Notes: generated by a model not told the origin, from the sequence alone. 64,000 nucleotides of DNA from Frigoribacterium sp. SL97 (GCF_026625765.1 NZ_CP113062.1:2170001-2234000); one strand, 5' to 3'; shown: positions 7,709 through 15,273, numbered from the stretch's first letter. Numbers and translations are program-made.

Positions 7709-9039
7709 TAGTTCCCGTTGCAGATGTTGAGGGTCGGCACGCCCGAACCGGAGGGCATCGGAACGACCAGGTACTGCCGGTCGTTGGCAGGTGCAGCGTA
7801 GAGCCCGCATGTTGCGAGGAAGGAGTTGTAGTTGTAGCCCTCCTGCTGGTTGTGGGCCGCGTTGATCATTCTCAAGCTCGGCCGGGGGCTGGCGTCCCTG
7901 CCACCCTGTGCGGACGCGAAGAACGGGAACTCGTCGCACTGCTGCCCCGTGATGGACGAGCACTCGGGCTGCGAGGCGTACCACCCTCGCGGCGAGGTGT
8001 TCTCGGCCGCGGGCCGGTAGTCGAGCTGAACCCAGGCGGGGTAGGACGTGATGGCGTCGGCGTCATGGTCCGTCGCCTCGTCGGTCGTTCCGTCCTGGCC
8101 GACAACGAACATGCGGTCGCTCTTGCAGTCGGAGTACGCGTCGAGTCCAGCAGCTGCCATGCGGGCCAGGCACTGCGTGGCCACTGTCTCTGCATAGCTC
8201 GGGCTGAGAGCAGGGTTCGTGCTCAGCAGGGCCGACGCCACGGCGCCGACGCGCCAGAAGTCAGGAAGCCGACTCGGCAGGGTCGGCCCCGACGGCGGTG
8301 CGGGGTTCACCTGCTGGGTCCAAGCGGGGGCGGCGGCCGGAGCTGTCCCGGCGCCGACGTAGTAGAGCCCGACGGCTGAGAGGGCGGCGTCGCCACCTGC
8401 CGAACGGACTGCGAGCAGAACGGACCGAGCTGTGGCACCGGTCACTCGCGCAGTCTGAGAGCAGGCCAGGTACTGGTCCGAGACCGAGCTGCCCGACTGG
8501 TGGGTCCCCTTGACGAACAGCAGCCCGTCGCAGATGGCGCTCGGCGCGACACCAGCCAGAGCTGCTGCGAGGGCTTCTGCGTCGACGCCGTCGGAGAGGT
8601 GGTGGACGGTGAGTCCTGCGGGGCCAACTGGATCTGTGGGCTGTTGCGCCGACACGTGCACGGAAGCGGCCGAGCCACCGTTGAAGACACTGTTCGAGGA
8701 GTAGGAGTACTCCGCGCCGCCGCGGACGTCCCGAGCGGTGGCCTTCCACGACCCACCGGAGCCCTCGACCCACATCTCGACCTCAGTGTTCGGGTTGCCC
8801 CCTTCGGACCATCCCCAGTCAGAGAGGTCGGCAGCCTCGGTGTCGTCGTAGTTCCCGGAACCGAACATGGCCACGTACTCGACGGCCGAGGCGAAGTTCC
8901 TGAGTGACGACGAAGTCACCGCGTCGTAAGGCCCCGCAGCTTGTGCGGCGCCAGCGCCGGCCAGTATGAAGCCCGCTGCGAGAGCGGTGGCGGCCGTGGC
9001 CGCGACGGTAGTTCTGACACTTCCCCAAGTTGTCTTCAT
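7708..9039 (-). CDS. secreted protein with C-terminal NucA/NucB-type DNase domain
   Basis: 443 residues. Cleavable signal peptide at residues 1-34 (MKTTWGSVRTTVAATAATAL ... GAAQA). The middle is Ser/Ala-rich without a clear fold. The C-terminal region, with Cys-rich spacing and CDEFPFFASAQGG followed by the N-x-x-Q-E segment, matches the NucA/NucB extracellular endonuclease family (CDE/RDE-[YF]-PF motif). It is far longer than the ~110-residue free nucleases, with a ~250-residue N-terminal part, so it resembles a toxin with a delivery region. It is coupled to a SUKH immunity-like gene. The start at 9039 fits the signal peptide; 9069 would add ten residues. Confidence 0.75.
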   Translation of the reverse strand: MKTTWGSVRTTVAATAATALAAGFILAGAGAAQAAGPYDAVTSSSLRNFASAVEYVAMFGSGNYDDTEAADLSDWGWSEGGNPNTEVEMWVEGSGGSWKATARDVRGGAEYSYSSNSVFNGGSAASVHVSAQQPTDPVGPAGLTVHHLSDGVDAEALAAALAGVAPSAICDGLLFVKGTHQSGSSVSDQYLACSQTARVTGATARSVLLAVRSAGGDAALSAVGLYYVGAGTAPAAAPAWTQQVNPAPPSGPTLPSRLPDFWRVGAVASALLSTNPALSPSYAETVATQCLARMAAAGLDAYSDCKSDRMFVVGQDGTTDEATDHDADAITSYPAWVQLDYRPAAENTSPRGWYASQPECSSITGQQCDEFPFFASAQGGRDASPRPSLRMINAAHNQQEGYNYNSFLATCGLYAAPANDRQYLVVPMPSGSGVPTLNICNGN

Positions 9040-9185
9040 GAGCCCCACATTGGCGAGCTTCCCGTGCACGGTGCTTCCCCCATTCCGAGCGTCAGCAAAA
9101 AGGGGGACCTGCGACCTGCCCTGGACGATGGGCGCCTCAGTCGCTCATCGTGGCCCGGCAGCCTGCTGTTCTCTGCCAGGCCTCG

Positions 9186-9191
9186 TAGCCT
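9186..9191 (+). promoter_or_regulatory. host-type -10 box TAGCCT (leaderless)
   Basis: TAGCCT followed by exactly 6 nt and the ATG at 9198; no Shine-Dalgarno. Confidence 0.5.
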
Positions 9192-9197
9192 TGCGGA

Positions 9198-9476
9198 ATG
9201 AGAATCGAAGACGCCCAGCCCTGGACCAACAACTACTGGCTCGACGGTGAGCACATCGGCCAGGACGAGTACTACCACGTGCCCGCGAAGGTCGGAGAGG
9301 GCGTCTACGTGAAGGGCCTCGGCAACCGTCGCTTCCGCGTCCTCGACATCTGGTGGAGCAACGACGACAACGGGCCGGTCGGCCTCGGCCGCCACGTCAT
9401 CCTGAAGGACGTCACGGGCACGGACGATGACGTCGTGCTCGCCCTCGACCCCCAGTACTACGCCGTGAAGGACTGA
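9198..9476 (+). CDS. hypothetical protein
   Basis: 92 residues, acidic, rich in Tyr/Trp/Asp (QPWTNNYWLDGEHIGQDEYY). A central GLGNRRFRVLDIWWSNDD looks like a beta-rich fold of the kind seen in small SH3-like proteins. No family recognised. Single gene with its own leaderless host-type promoter, divergent from the NucB-SUKH pair. Confidence 0.65.
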   Translation: MRIEDAQPWTNNYWLDGEHIGQDEYYHVPAKVGEGVYVKGLGNRRFRVLDIWWSNDDNGPVGLGRHVILKDVTGTDDDVVLALDPQYYAVKD

Positions 9477-9578
9477 CCTCCGACTCGTCACCCGCAACGC
9501 GAACCGCCTCGGGCCCCACCAGTTCTGCTGATGGGGTCCGAGGCGTCGGTGGTCGTTGCCGGCGGCCGCCGCCGCCTG

Positions 9579-9601
9579 ACGCCTCGCCCACCGCCCCGCT
9601 C
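9579..9601 (+). repeat. direct repeat, copy 1 (post-gene boundary sequence)
   Basis: 23 bases identical to 10896-10918. Closely related versions begin right after the stop codons at 4271 (ACGCCTCGTCCCGCGCCCC) and 5275 (ACGCCTCGTCCACCGCCCC). It recurs between small genes in this region. Confidence 0.7.
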
Positions 9602-9604
9602 TCC

Positions 9605-9610
9605 TACGCT
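9605..9610 (+). promoter_or_regulatory. host-type -10 box TACGCT
   Basis: TACGCT 25 nt before the start of the small membrane protein at 9636; the leader contains GGAAGG. Confidence 0.4.
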
Positions 9611-9635
9611 GCCGTCATCGACCGGAAGGCCTCTC

Positions 9636-9812
9636 ATGCTGTTCGCGATCGCGCTCCTCGTCCTGGGGCTTGTCGGCGTCGTCGGCGGCGCGCTCATCAT
9701 CTGGCGGCGTGACGGCGGCAGCGCTGTCCCAGGCATCGTGATCGTGGTCCTCGGCGCCGTGGCGGCCGCGCTGGGCATCGCACTGATGATGTTTCCGGGC
9801 GTCCCCGCCTGA
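9636..9812 (+). CDS. small two-helix membrane protein
   Basis: 58 residues: helix 1 (LFAIALLVLGLVGVVGGALI), short basic-acidic loop WRRDGG, helix 2 (about residues 30-52). The motif LG-[LA]-[VL]-G-[VL]-[VA]-GG followed by a charged loop is shared with the proteins at 14182 and 14411, which are clear paralogues. GGAAGG Shine-Dalgarno 8 nt before the ATG. First of an array of such genes between 9.6 and 15.9 kb. Function unknown; hairpin proteins of this size can be holin-like, toxin-like or complex-assembly factors. Confidence 0.7.
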   Translation: MLFAIALLVLGLVGVVGGALIIWRRDGGSAVPGIVIVVLGAVAAALGIALMMFPGVPA

Positions 9813-9834
9813 CGTCTCGCCACGCCTGCCAGCC

Positions 9835-9863
9835 TTGCTCGCAGACCTAGGTCTGACTACGGT
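9835..9863 (+). promoter_or_regulatory. sigma-70 type promoter with palindromic operator
   Basis: TTGCTC (9835-9840), 17-base spacer, TACGGT (9858-9863). The spacer contains the perfect 14-base palindrome CAGACCTAGGTCTG (9842-9855), the position expected for a repressor operator blocking RNA polymerase. It drives the SDR gene at 9941 through a ~70 nt leader. Confidence 0.6.
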
Positions 9864-9907
9864 GTAGCCCATGCAGTGCTGCTGAACCTTCTTCGACTCC
9901 CTCCCAT

Positions 9908-9924
9908 GCGCCCGCCGCGGGCGC
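9908..9924 (+). promoter_or_regulatory. leader hairpin before SDR gene
   Basis: GCGCCCGC and GCGGGCGC form a perfect inverted repeat around one base, 17 nt before the SDR start codon. It could affect translation or be an early terminator. Confidence 0.35.
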
Positions 9925-9940
9925 GATCGAAAAGTTCACC

Positions 9941-10807
9941 ATGTCCATCTTCCTGCCTCTGCACGGTAAAACTGCTCTCGTCACGGGCGTCTCGCGGCGC
10001 CGCGGCATCGGCTTCGCTGTCGCCCTGAAGCTCGCTTCGCTTGGCGCGAACGTCGTCATCCACCACCACCGTCCCCACGACCTCGACCTTCCCTGGGGAG
10101 GGGACGACCTCGATGCGCTGCGGGCCGAGGTGCGGGCCCATCTGACCGAAGGCGCGCAGTTCGCTGATGTCCCCGCGGATCTGTCCGACCCCTCCGCGAT
10201 CCCGACCCTCATCGCCACCGCCGCTGCGATCGCCGGAAAGCTCGACATCCTCGTCTGCAACCACGCGAAGAGTGGAGATGACGGCAGCATCCTCGACATG
10301 ACTGCCGAACGGCTCAGTACGTTCTACGACGTCAACACTCGCTCCACCCTCCTCCTCACCACCGAGTTCGCCCAGCTCCGTGCGCCACGGAGCGACATGC
10401 CACGCCGGCCCGGCGACCGAATCGTCGGAACCAAGCCCTACTCGGAGGCGCAGGGCCACGTGTTCTGGATGACGTCTGGCCAGATTCACGGCGCCATGCA
10501 GGGAGAGGTCGCCTACGCCGCCAGCAAGGCCGCCCTTGCCGGCGTGACGGCCACCGTGGCGTCCGAACTGCTGGAGCTCGGAATCGTGCTCAACACGATC
10601 AACCCCGGGCCCGTCAACACCGGGTACATGGACCCCGAAACCACAGACCGCTCGCTCGAGGAAATCGACCAGTACATCGCGACCACACCCTTCGGTCGGG
10701 TGGGAGTTCCCCAGGATCCGGCGGAACTGATCGGGTGGCTGGCCACACCGCAGGGAAGCTGGATGGTTGGACAGGTGCTCACGACAGACGGCGGGTTTGG
10801 GCTTTGA
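9941..10807 (+). CDS. short-chain dehydrogenase/reductase (SDR)
   Basis: 288 residues. Rossmann NAD(P) motif TGVSRRRGIG (residues 15-24), a modified N-x-A-G equivalent (VCNHAKSG), catalytic Ser in MTSGQ, and catalytic Tyr-Lys in YAASK, followed by INPGPVNTGYM. The C-terminal GQVLTTDGGFGL is typical of classical SDRs of the FabG type that reduce or oxidise small carbonyl compounds. The substrate cannot be told. It has the best sigma-70 promoter of the region, with an operator palindrome, so expression is likely controlled by a repressor responding to a ligand. The only clear metabolic enzyme in this accessory stretch. Confidence 0.85.
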   Translation: MSIFLPLHGKTALVTGVSRRRGIGFAVALKLASLGANVVIHHHRPHDLDLPWGGDDLDALRAEVRAHLTEGAQFADVPADLSDPSAIPTLIATAAAIAGKLDILVCNHAKSGDDGSILDMTAERLSTFYDVNTRSTLLLTTEFAQLRAPRSDMPRRPGDRIVGTKPYSEAQGHVFWMTSGQIHGAMQGEVAYAASKAALAGVTATVASELLELGIVLNTINPGPVNTGYMDPETTDRSLEEIDQYIATTPFGRVGVPQDPAELIGWLATPQGSWMVGQVLTTDGGFGL

Positions 10808-10895
10808 CTGCCTTCCAACCCCACCTGCCTCGCGAACGGCACGTTCGAGCGAACCAATTGAGCTGAGTCCGCGGTGCCCGGAGGGGGCCGTCGCC

Positions 10896-10918
10896 ACGCC
10901 TCGCCCACCGCCCCGCTC
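10896..10918 (+). repeat. direct repeat, copy 2 (boundary sequence)
   Basis: Identical to 9579-9601 over 23 bases; lies just before the motif A copy at 10924. Confidence 0.7.
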
Positions 10919-10923
10919 CCCAT

Positions 10924-10933
10924 GCCGCGCATG
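10924..10933 (+). promoter_or_regulatory. motif A copy
   Basis: Exact copy with a GTG (10942) exactly 8 nt downstream that opens a 28-codon membrane peptide. Confidence 0.6.
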
Positions 10934-10941
10934 ACTCCCGC

Positions 10942-11028
10942 GTGGACCCGCTGCTCTTCTGGCTAGTCGTCGTGCCCGTGGCGTGCGGCTGCGCCTTCGG
11001 GAGCGCGTTCCTGCGACGTCGTCGATGA
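10942..11028 (+). CDS. 28-residue membrane peptide
   Basis: GTG start at the motif A spacing. MDPLLFWLVVVPVACGCAF, a small Gly/Ser/Ala segment, then a basic end LRRRR. One membrane helix with a positive C-terminal anchor. Too short for homology, but the motif A placement and the N-out/C-in charge pattern support a real gene. A second small membrane protein follows 48 nt later. Confidence 0.5.
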   Translation: MDPLLFWLVVVPVACGCAFGSAFLRRRR

Positions 11029-11076
11029 CGTGTTCGCTGCTCGCCACCCTCGATCCTGCTTCGGAAGGCCCCCACC

Positions 11077-11256
11077 ATGCTCGTGCCGTACATCTTGATG
11101 GGCTTCGGGTTCTGCCTGTGCGTGACCACTCTGGTCAGCTTGCTGCACGGCCGCAGGACGTTGCCGATCTTCACGATGGTCTTGGGCCTGGCTTCGGGCA
11201 TCGCTGGCGGCGCCCTCCTGCTGATCAACCTCGAGGCCGCTGGCGTTAGCGCGTAG
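11077..11256 (+). CDS. small two-helix membrane protein
   Basis: 59 residues. Helix 1 (VPYILMGFGFCLCVTTLVSL), basic loop LHGRRTLP, helix 2 (MVLGLASGIAGGALLLI), end GVSA. GGAAGG lies 8 nt upstream of the ATG. Same length and layout as the proteins at 12238 and 13217. Likely co-transcribed with the 28-residue peptide from motif A at 10924. Function unknown. Confidence 0.6.
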   Translation: MLVPYILMGFGFCLCVTTLVSLLHGRRTLPIFTMVLGLASGIAGGALLLINLEAAGVSA

Positions 11257-11272
11257 CCGCCCCGCTCCTCCT

Positions 11273-11282
11273 GCCGCGCATT
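11273..11282 (+). promoter_or_regulatory. motif A copy (9/10, GCCGCGCATT)
   Basis: Last base differs. ATG (11291) is exactly 8 nt downstream. Confidence 0.55.
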
Positions 11283-11290
11283 GCCTGCCC

Positions 11291-11608
11291 ATGACCGAAC
11301 CCAGCAGAACTCCCTCCGAGGCCCAGCTCTTCATCTGGCGTCTCGCCACCAGCCCCTGCGTCTGGGCCGTGGAGATGACCCCGGGCGCCGTCGAGCGATC
11401 GCACGGCGCGCAGGTGGAGAAGGGGAGCTTCTTCCTCAACGCCGAGACCCCTCACGGGCACTACCTCTGCAGCCTCGCCGATGTGCTGTTCGGTACGACG
11501 ACAGGCGGCCTCGCCGAGGCCCCTGCGTCGCTGCTCGAGGCCGTGCGCAAGGTGTGCGCCGAGTCGGAGTGGTCGATCGATCTGCAGGCCGGCCCGTCGG
11601 CGCAGTAG
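11291..11608 (+). CDS. hypothetical protein
   Basis: 105 residues, soluble, with Trp and Cys in IWRLATSPCVWAVEM and a second Cys in HYLCSLADVLFG. No family recognised. The start is set by motif A with no Shine-Dalgarno. It stands alone between two motif A genes. Confidence 0.6.
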   Translation: MTEPSRTPSEAQLFIWRLATSPCVWAVEMTPGAVERSHGAQVEKGSFFLNAETPHGHYLCSLADVLFGTTTGGLAEAPASLLEAVRKVCAESEWSIDLQAGPSAQ

Positions 11609-11641
11609 CGGCCGCCGCCCCCAGCCGTCCGCCGTGCCTGT

Positions 11642-11651
11642 GCCGCGCATG
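11642..11651 (+). promoter_or_regulatory. motif A copy
   Basis: Exact copy; ATG (11660) exactly 8 nt downstream. Confidence 0.65.
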
Positions 11652-11659
11652 ACCTCCTC

Positions 11660-12163
11660 ATGACCCGCATCCCTCGCACCGTCCTGCCGTTCAGCGGACC
11701 ACTCCCCTACCCGGCGGCGCACGTCCTCCGCGGTAGCGAGGTCGAGCGGTCGTTCCTCGGCTTCACGCGTGCCCACGCCGTCGGCCGGGCGTTCCTCTGG
11801 GCCCGGCGCCAGGATGACCAGGACCGGCAGACGCAGCGCCAGGCCGAGGGTGAGCGACAAGCGCCTCATCGAGTCCCGAAGTCCGTGGCCCTCCCCGCGA
11901 TGGCGGCCACCCGCGAGGCCGCAGTCGACATGGCGCTGGGGTGGGGATCGGACCTGTCTGGCCTTCGTGCGGTGATCTACTGCGCGCCCATGACAGCTGG
12001 TAGCGATGCCTTCTGCGACGAGGTCGTGTTGCAGGTGCTGGACAGGCGCGCTGATGGCATCGAGCTGGTCGGCGCATCTGTCGCCACCTGGACTCACATG
12101 GTGAAGGCCGGCCGCAGGAACGACTTCGAAGACATCCGCATGCGCCGGGCCGTCGACGTCTAG
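11660..12163 (+). CDS. hypothetical protein
   Basis: 167 residues. Basic/Gln-rich middle (RRQDDQDRQTQRQAEGERQ) between two more ordered parts; the C-terminal half (ALPAMAATREAAVDMALGWG ... VIYCAPMTAGSDAFCDEVVL) looks like an alpha/beta domain. No family recognised. Start by motif A. Confidence 0.6.
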   Translation: MTRIPRTVLPFSGPLPYPAAHVLRGSEVERSFLGFTRAHAVGRAFLWARRQDDQDRQTQRQAEGERQAPHRVPKSVALPAMAATREAAVDMALGWGSDLSGLRAVIYCAPMTAGSDAFCDEVVLQVLDRRADGIELVGASVATWTHMVKAGRRNDFEDIRMRRAVDV

Positions 12164-12237
12164 GGCGTCCGCCTCGCCACCCGTCCCGCCCGCCGATCCG
12201 GCCCCCTATCCCCCACCCTTCTCGAACGGACCTCCTC

Positions 12238-12417
12238 GTGTCACCGCTGGTCATCCTCGTCGCGCAGGTCTTCGTCGTGGTCCTGTTCTGCGGCCTCTGC
12301 CTGGTCACGGATCGACGCTCTGTGCCGGCCGGCGTCGGCCTCATCGTGCTCGCGTTCACGCTGATGCCGCTGCTGATGGTGAAGGCGCTGCTCATGTCCG
12401 GGGCCCTGGGCGCGTAG
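12238..12417 (+). CDS. small two-helix membrane protein
   Basis: 59 residues from GTG 12238. Helix 1 (LVILVAQVFVVVLFCGLCLV), loop TDRRSVPAG, helix 2 (VGLIVLAFTLMPLLMVKALL), end GALGA. Same size and plan as 11077 and 13217, including the small C-terminal residues. No Shine-Dalgarno and no motif A directly before it, so it is probably expressed with the gene at 11660 or from an unseen promoter. Confidence 0.55.
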   Translation: MSPLVILVAQVFVVVLFCGLCLVTDRRSVPAGVGLIVLAFTLMPLLMVKALLMSGALGA

Positions 12418-12435
12418 CCGGAGGGCACCGAGTGT

Positions 12436-12445
12436 GCCGCGCATG
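12436..12445 (+). promoter_or_regulatory. motif A copy
   Basis: Exact copy; ATG (12454) exactly 8 nt downstream. Confidence 0.65.
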
Positions 12446-12453
12446 GCTGTCAC

Positions 12454-13140
12454 ATGAACCTGATCGAGATGCGGGACCGCATCGACAAGCGTGTACGGCG
12501 GCAGCGAGTGTGGGCGGCGGCCGACTTCTCGAAGCGGCTGCCTGCTGACGTGGCTGAGGCGCAGCTCGAAGAGCTGTGTGACACCGGCGACCTCGTGCCT
12601 TTCCGCCCTGGGCAGTACTACCGGGGCAGGAAGCTCAAGGACGGCATGCGTCTCCTGGGACCGATGGAGGTCGCCCAGGTCCTCTACGGCAAGCCGGGCG
12701 TGGGCTTCACGGGGTTCGAGGCTGCCGTCAACCTCGGTATCACTCGCCCCTACGTGGACGGCAAGTTCCATGACTACGAGCTCGGCTACTTTGACGCCTC
12801 GGACCCCAAGTGCCGACTCCACATCGCAGTCCCGTCAGCCACGGTTGAGGACATCCCCGGCGCCGTCCTGACGCACCGAGACGACCTCCCCTTCCGCGTC
12901 TCCGAGGGTCTGAACGAGGTGGAAGTGTCCTTCCTGGAGACCCTCGCCAACGGCTTCGCGTACGCCGACGATGAAGTGCGCGCGTGGTGGCGATTGGGCG
13001 CAACTCTGACAGACGGGGTGGTCCGAAGGGACCGCCTCGAGCGTGCCCTGGAGCACGAGTCCAACATCTCGCGCACCGCCTACGCCGAGATCCTGCACCA
13101 CCTCGAGGAGAAAGCGAAGTGGGACGCCATGGAGTGGTGA
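12454..13140 (+). CDS. possible AbiEi-like antitoxin/regulator
   Basis: 228 residues. The N-terminal 60 residues look like a winged helix (RVWAAADFSKRLPADVAEAQ, then LEELCDTGDLVPFRPGQYYR). The segment GVGFTGFEAAVNLGI resembles the A-x-x-L-G-[LI] signature of the AbiEi transcriptional-regulator domain that follows the winged helix in type IV abortive infection antitoxins. No AbiEii toxin is adjacent; nucleotidyltransferases of that kind exist at 24171 and 33591. Start by motif A. The family call is tentative. Confidence 0.4.
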   Translation: MNLIEMRDRIDKRVRRQRVWAAADFSKRLPADVAEAQLEELCDTGDLVPFRPGQYYRGRKLKDGMRLLGPMEVAQVLYGKPGVGFTGFEAAVNLGITRPYVDGKFHDYELGYFDASDPKCRLHIAVPSATVEDIPGAVLTHRDDLPFRVSEGLNEVEVSFLETLANGFAYADDEVRAWWRLGATLTDGVVRRDRLERALEHESNISRTAYAEILHHLEEKAKWDAMEW

Positions 13141-13216
13141 CAGATCCCGGCTCGCCACCCGCACCGCTCCCCGAACCGTCCACCTCCACCCCGCCACCCC
13201 TCGAGAGGCCCCGCCC

Positions 13217-13396
13217 ATGCTGATCTGGCTGTCCGCCCTCGCTGCGGTCTACCTCGTCTCGTTCTCCGCCGGCTGTTCGTTGCTCGGGCGCCGAAGCTCT
13301 CGTGCCGTGAGCGTCCTTGCGATCGCCGTCTCGCTGGCTGCAGCGGTCGCGTTCATCGCTGTGTCCTTCAACCTCCCACGAGCCCCCGGGGCGTAG
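13217..13396 (+). CDS. small two-helix membrane protein
   Basis: 59 residues. Helix 1 (LIWLSALAAVYLVSFSAG), loop CSLLGRRSSRA, helix 2 (VSVLAIAVSLAAAVAFIAV), end NLPRAPGA. GAGAGG Shine-Dalgarno about 9 nt before the ATG. Member of the array of hairpin proteins. Function unknown. Confidence 0.6.
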   Translation: MLIWLSALAAVYLVSFSAGCSLLGRRSSRAVSVLAIAVSLAAAVAFIAVSFNLPRAPGA

Positions 13397-13470
13397 CCGG
13401 CTCGCCAGCCGCATCTCCCAACGGCCCGGCCCTCTCCTGCGAGGGCCACGAACCATGTCAGGATCAGCTC

Positions 13471-13641
13471 GTGGGCATCTCCGTCGTCATGATGGTCCTG
13501 GCGTTCGTCGGCATCGTCGTCAGCATCAGGCACATGCGCGACCTCAAGGCCGGCAGCATCGTGCTGGGGCTCGTCTCCGCGGTCGTGTGCTTGGCGATGC
13601 TGCTCATCGGCGCAGCCTTCTTCGCCTGGGCGAGCTCGTAG
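13471..13641 (+). CDS. small two-helix membrane protein
   Basis: 56 residues from GTG 13471 with AGGA upstream. Helix 1 (ISVVMMVLAFVGIVVSI), basic loop RHMRDLKAGS, helix 2 (IVLGLVSAVVCLAMLLIGAA), end FFAWASS. Follows 13217 by 75 nt. Function unknown. Confidence 0.55.
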   Translation: MGISVVMMVLAFVGIVVSIRHMRDLKAGSIVLGLVSAVVCLAMLLIGAAFFAWASS

Positions 13642-13718
13642 CCGGCTCGCCACCCTCACCGCTCGGCGTCCTACCCAGTGCTGATGTCCGCGCAGCTTCC
13701 GCCCGAGATGATGGACCT

Positions 13719-14114
13719 ATGACCAGCGGACGTCGAGAAGGACCCGCACGCCCTTGGCTGCGCATCACCGTGGCCGCGAGCGTCATCGTGGCGGTCTTCA
13801 TCGTCGCGTGGTTCCTGGGCGGATTGCCTCGCGACATCCTCGGCATTGGCCTGCACACAGCCGGAGGCAAGCTCGGCTGGTGGATTGGGGACCCGAACTC
13901 GAACGACGGCGAGGAGTCGTGGGGCACCGTGGCGGGTCTCATCGGCGTCGGTGTCCTCGGCGCCGCCGCCGTCCTCGGAAGCGGTGTTGTCCTCGCGGTC
14001 GAGAGGCGTGCCTGGCCGGCGCTGCCCGTGGCTGCGGCCGCCTACGCGACGCTCACCGCGGTCGACACCATCGTCGGCCTCATCGACAGCGTGCGATGGT
14101 TCGGTACAGCCTGA
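13719..14114 (+). CDS. membrane protein, three predicted helices
   Basis: 131 residues. Basic N-terminus (MTSGRREGPARPW), helix 1 about residues 14-32, an outside loop with GKLGWWIGDPNSNDGEESWG, helices at about 70-92 and 97-118. No family recognised. No clear Shine-Dalgarno. Part of the membrane-protein array but larger. Confidence 0.6.
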   Translation: MTSGRREGPARPWLRITVAASVIVAVFIVAWFLGGLPRDILGIGLHTAGGKLGWWIGDPNSNDGEESWGTVAGLIGVGVLGAAAVLGSGVVLAVERRAWPALPVAAAAYATLTAVDTIVGLIDSVRWFGTA

Positions 14115-14181
14115 TGCTCGATAACTGTGCCGCTCCCCAGCCGCACGGCCTCGTCCCCACCACCTCGAGAGGATCTGCAGC

Positions 14182-14382
14182 ATGACCTTCGGCGTCGTCT
14201 GCCTGGCCATCGGGCTCCTCGGCCTCGCCGGTGGCATCTTCCTCATCCGGAACCGCGAGGTCGTCAGCCCGAAGTTCAGCGTCACCGCCGGTGCGGTCAT
14301 CGTCGCGGGGTCGCTGGTGCCGCTTCTACTCGGTGCTGTCGTGCTGCTGGTGACGGTGGCGCCGGGCATCTCCATCACGTGA
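14182..14382 (+). CDS. small two-helix membrane protein
   Basis: 66 residues. Helix 1 (FGVVCLAIGLLGLAGGIFLI), loop RNREVVSPKFS, helix 2 (AVIVAGSLVPLLLGAVVLLV). GAGAGGA Shine-Dalgarno 7-8 nt upstream. The G-L-x-G-x-x-GG-[IA] helix 1 motif is shared with 9636 and 14411, so these three are paralogues. Function unknown. Confidence 0.65.
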   Translation: MTFGVVCLAIGLLGLAGGIFLIRNREVVSPKFSVTAGAVIVAGSLVPLLLGAVVLLVTVAPGISIT

Positions 14383-14410
14383 CCGGCGCCGCCGGCTGGA
14401 AAGGATCCCC

Positions 14411-14584
14411 ATGGTGTTCTCGTGGACTTGCATCATCCTCGGCGCCCTCGGCGTTGTCGGAGGCATCTGGCTAGCCAGGGACAAGCGCGCCGCGAGCGTG
14501 GCCGGCGGCGTGGTCATTGCCCTGCTGTCTCTCGTGCCGATCCTCTTTGGGGCAGTCCTCCTCGCGTACATGGCCTCCCCGTAG
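14411..14584 (+). CDS. small two-helix membrane protein
   Basis: 57 residues. Helix 1 (CIILGALGVVGGIWLA), loop RDKRAAS, helix 2 (VAGGVVIALLSLVPILFGAV). The SLVPxLxGAVxLx end of helix 2 matches 14182, a direct sign of duplication. GGAAAGGA Shine-Dalgarno. 28 nt after 14182. Confidence 0.65.
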   Translation: MVFSWTCIILGALGVVGGIWLARDKRAASVAGGVVIALLSLVPILFGAVLLAYMASP

Positions 14585-14602
14585 CTGTTCACACGCGACA
14601 GG

Positions 14603-15169
14603 TCAGATCAACAGGGACACAAGGGCGATCGCAGCTGCTCCGGGAGCCGCAGTGCCAGCGGCAAGGACGACGAGACTGGTCAGGCTTGACGCTGATGCTC
14701 GTCGGTCGATGAGTGCCCAGCTCAGGCCGAGGAGGAAAGTCGCGAAGGAGGCCAGCGGCACCCAGAGGAATACCGCCGCAGCAGCTGCCTGAAGGGGTGT
14801 CTGCAGGCCCTGCGAGACGGGCTGCAACACGACGAGAAGTCCGCCGAGGACGACCGTCAGGAGACCGACGGCCACCAGCGCGCCGATCGGACCCCAGAGG
14901 GCACAGACACGGCGCCGATCGCCAGGAAACCTAGCCCTCACCAGCACGGCCACGAGCGCACCGACGAAGCACGTGAGCACGGCGAAGAGCAGGAGCTGGT
15001 CTCGGACTCCCTCAACATCTGAACTTAAGAGCACGTTGCGCAGAGGCGATGCGACAGCAGCGCCGAAGTAGGCAGACGTGACAGACCCCACGAGGACCAG
15101 GGCCGCGACGAGGTGGGATGCCACCACCCCATGTCGAGAACCGAGCGGAGGAAGAGACACGAGAGCCAT
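14603..15169 (-). CDS. polytopic membrane protein
   Basis: 188 residues from ATG 15169 with four or five hydrophobic segments (for example HLVAALVLVGSVTSAYFGA, LLLFAVLTCFVGALVAVLV, GALVAVGLLTVVLGGLLVVL). No family recognised. The start is uncertain: no clear Shine-Dalgarno, and the frame stays open to 15295. Convergent with 14411 and divergent from 15308. Confidence 0.55.
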   Translation of the reverse strand: MALVSLPPLGSRHGVVASHLVAALVLVGSVTSAYFGAAVASPLRNVLLSSDVEGVRDQLLLFAVLTCFVGALVAVLVRARFPGDRRRVCALWGPIGALVAVGLLTVVLGGLLVVLQPVSQGLQTPLQAAAAAVFLWVPLASFATFLLGLSWALIDRRASASSLTSLVVLAAGTAAPGAAAIALVSLLI

Positions 15170-15273
15170 GCCCACAGCCTGTCGCTCCAAGATCTCTTCG
15201 GCATCGCCCAGGAGGCGGAGAGAACGCTGCGAGGGCGACCCCAGGCCCTTGAGAGCCGCCTCGCCTCGACGTA

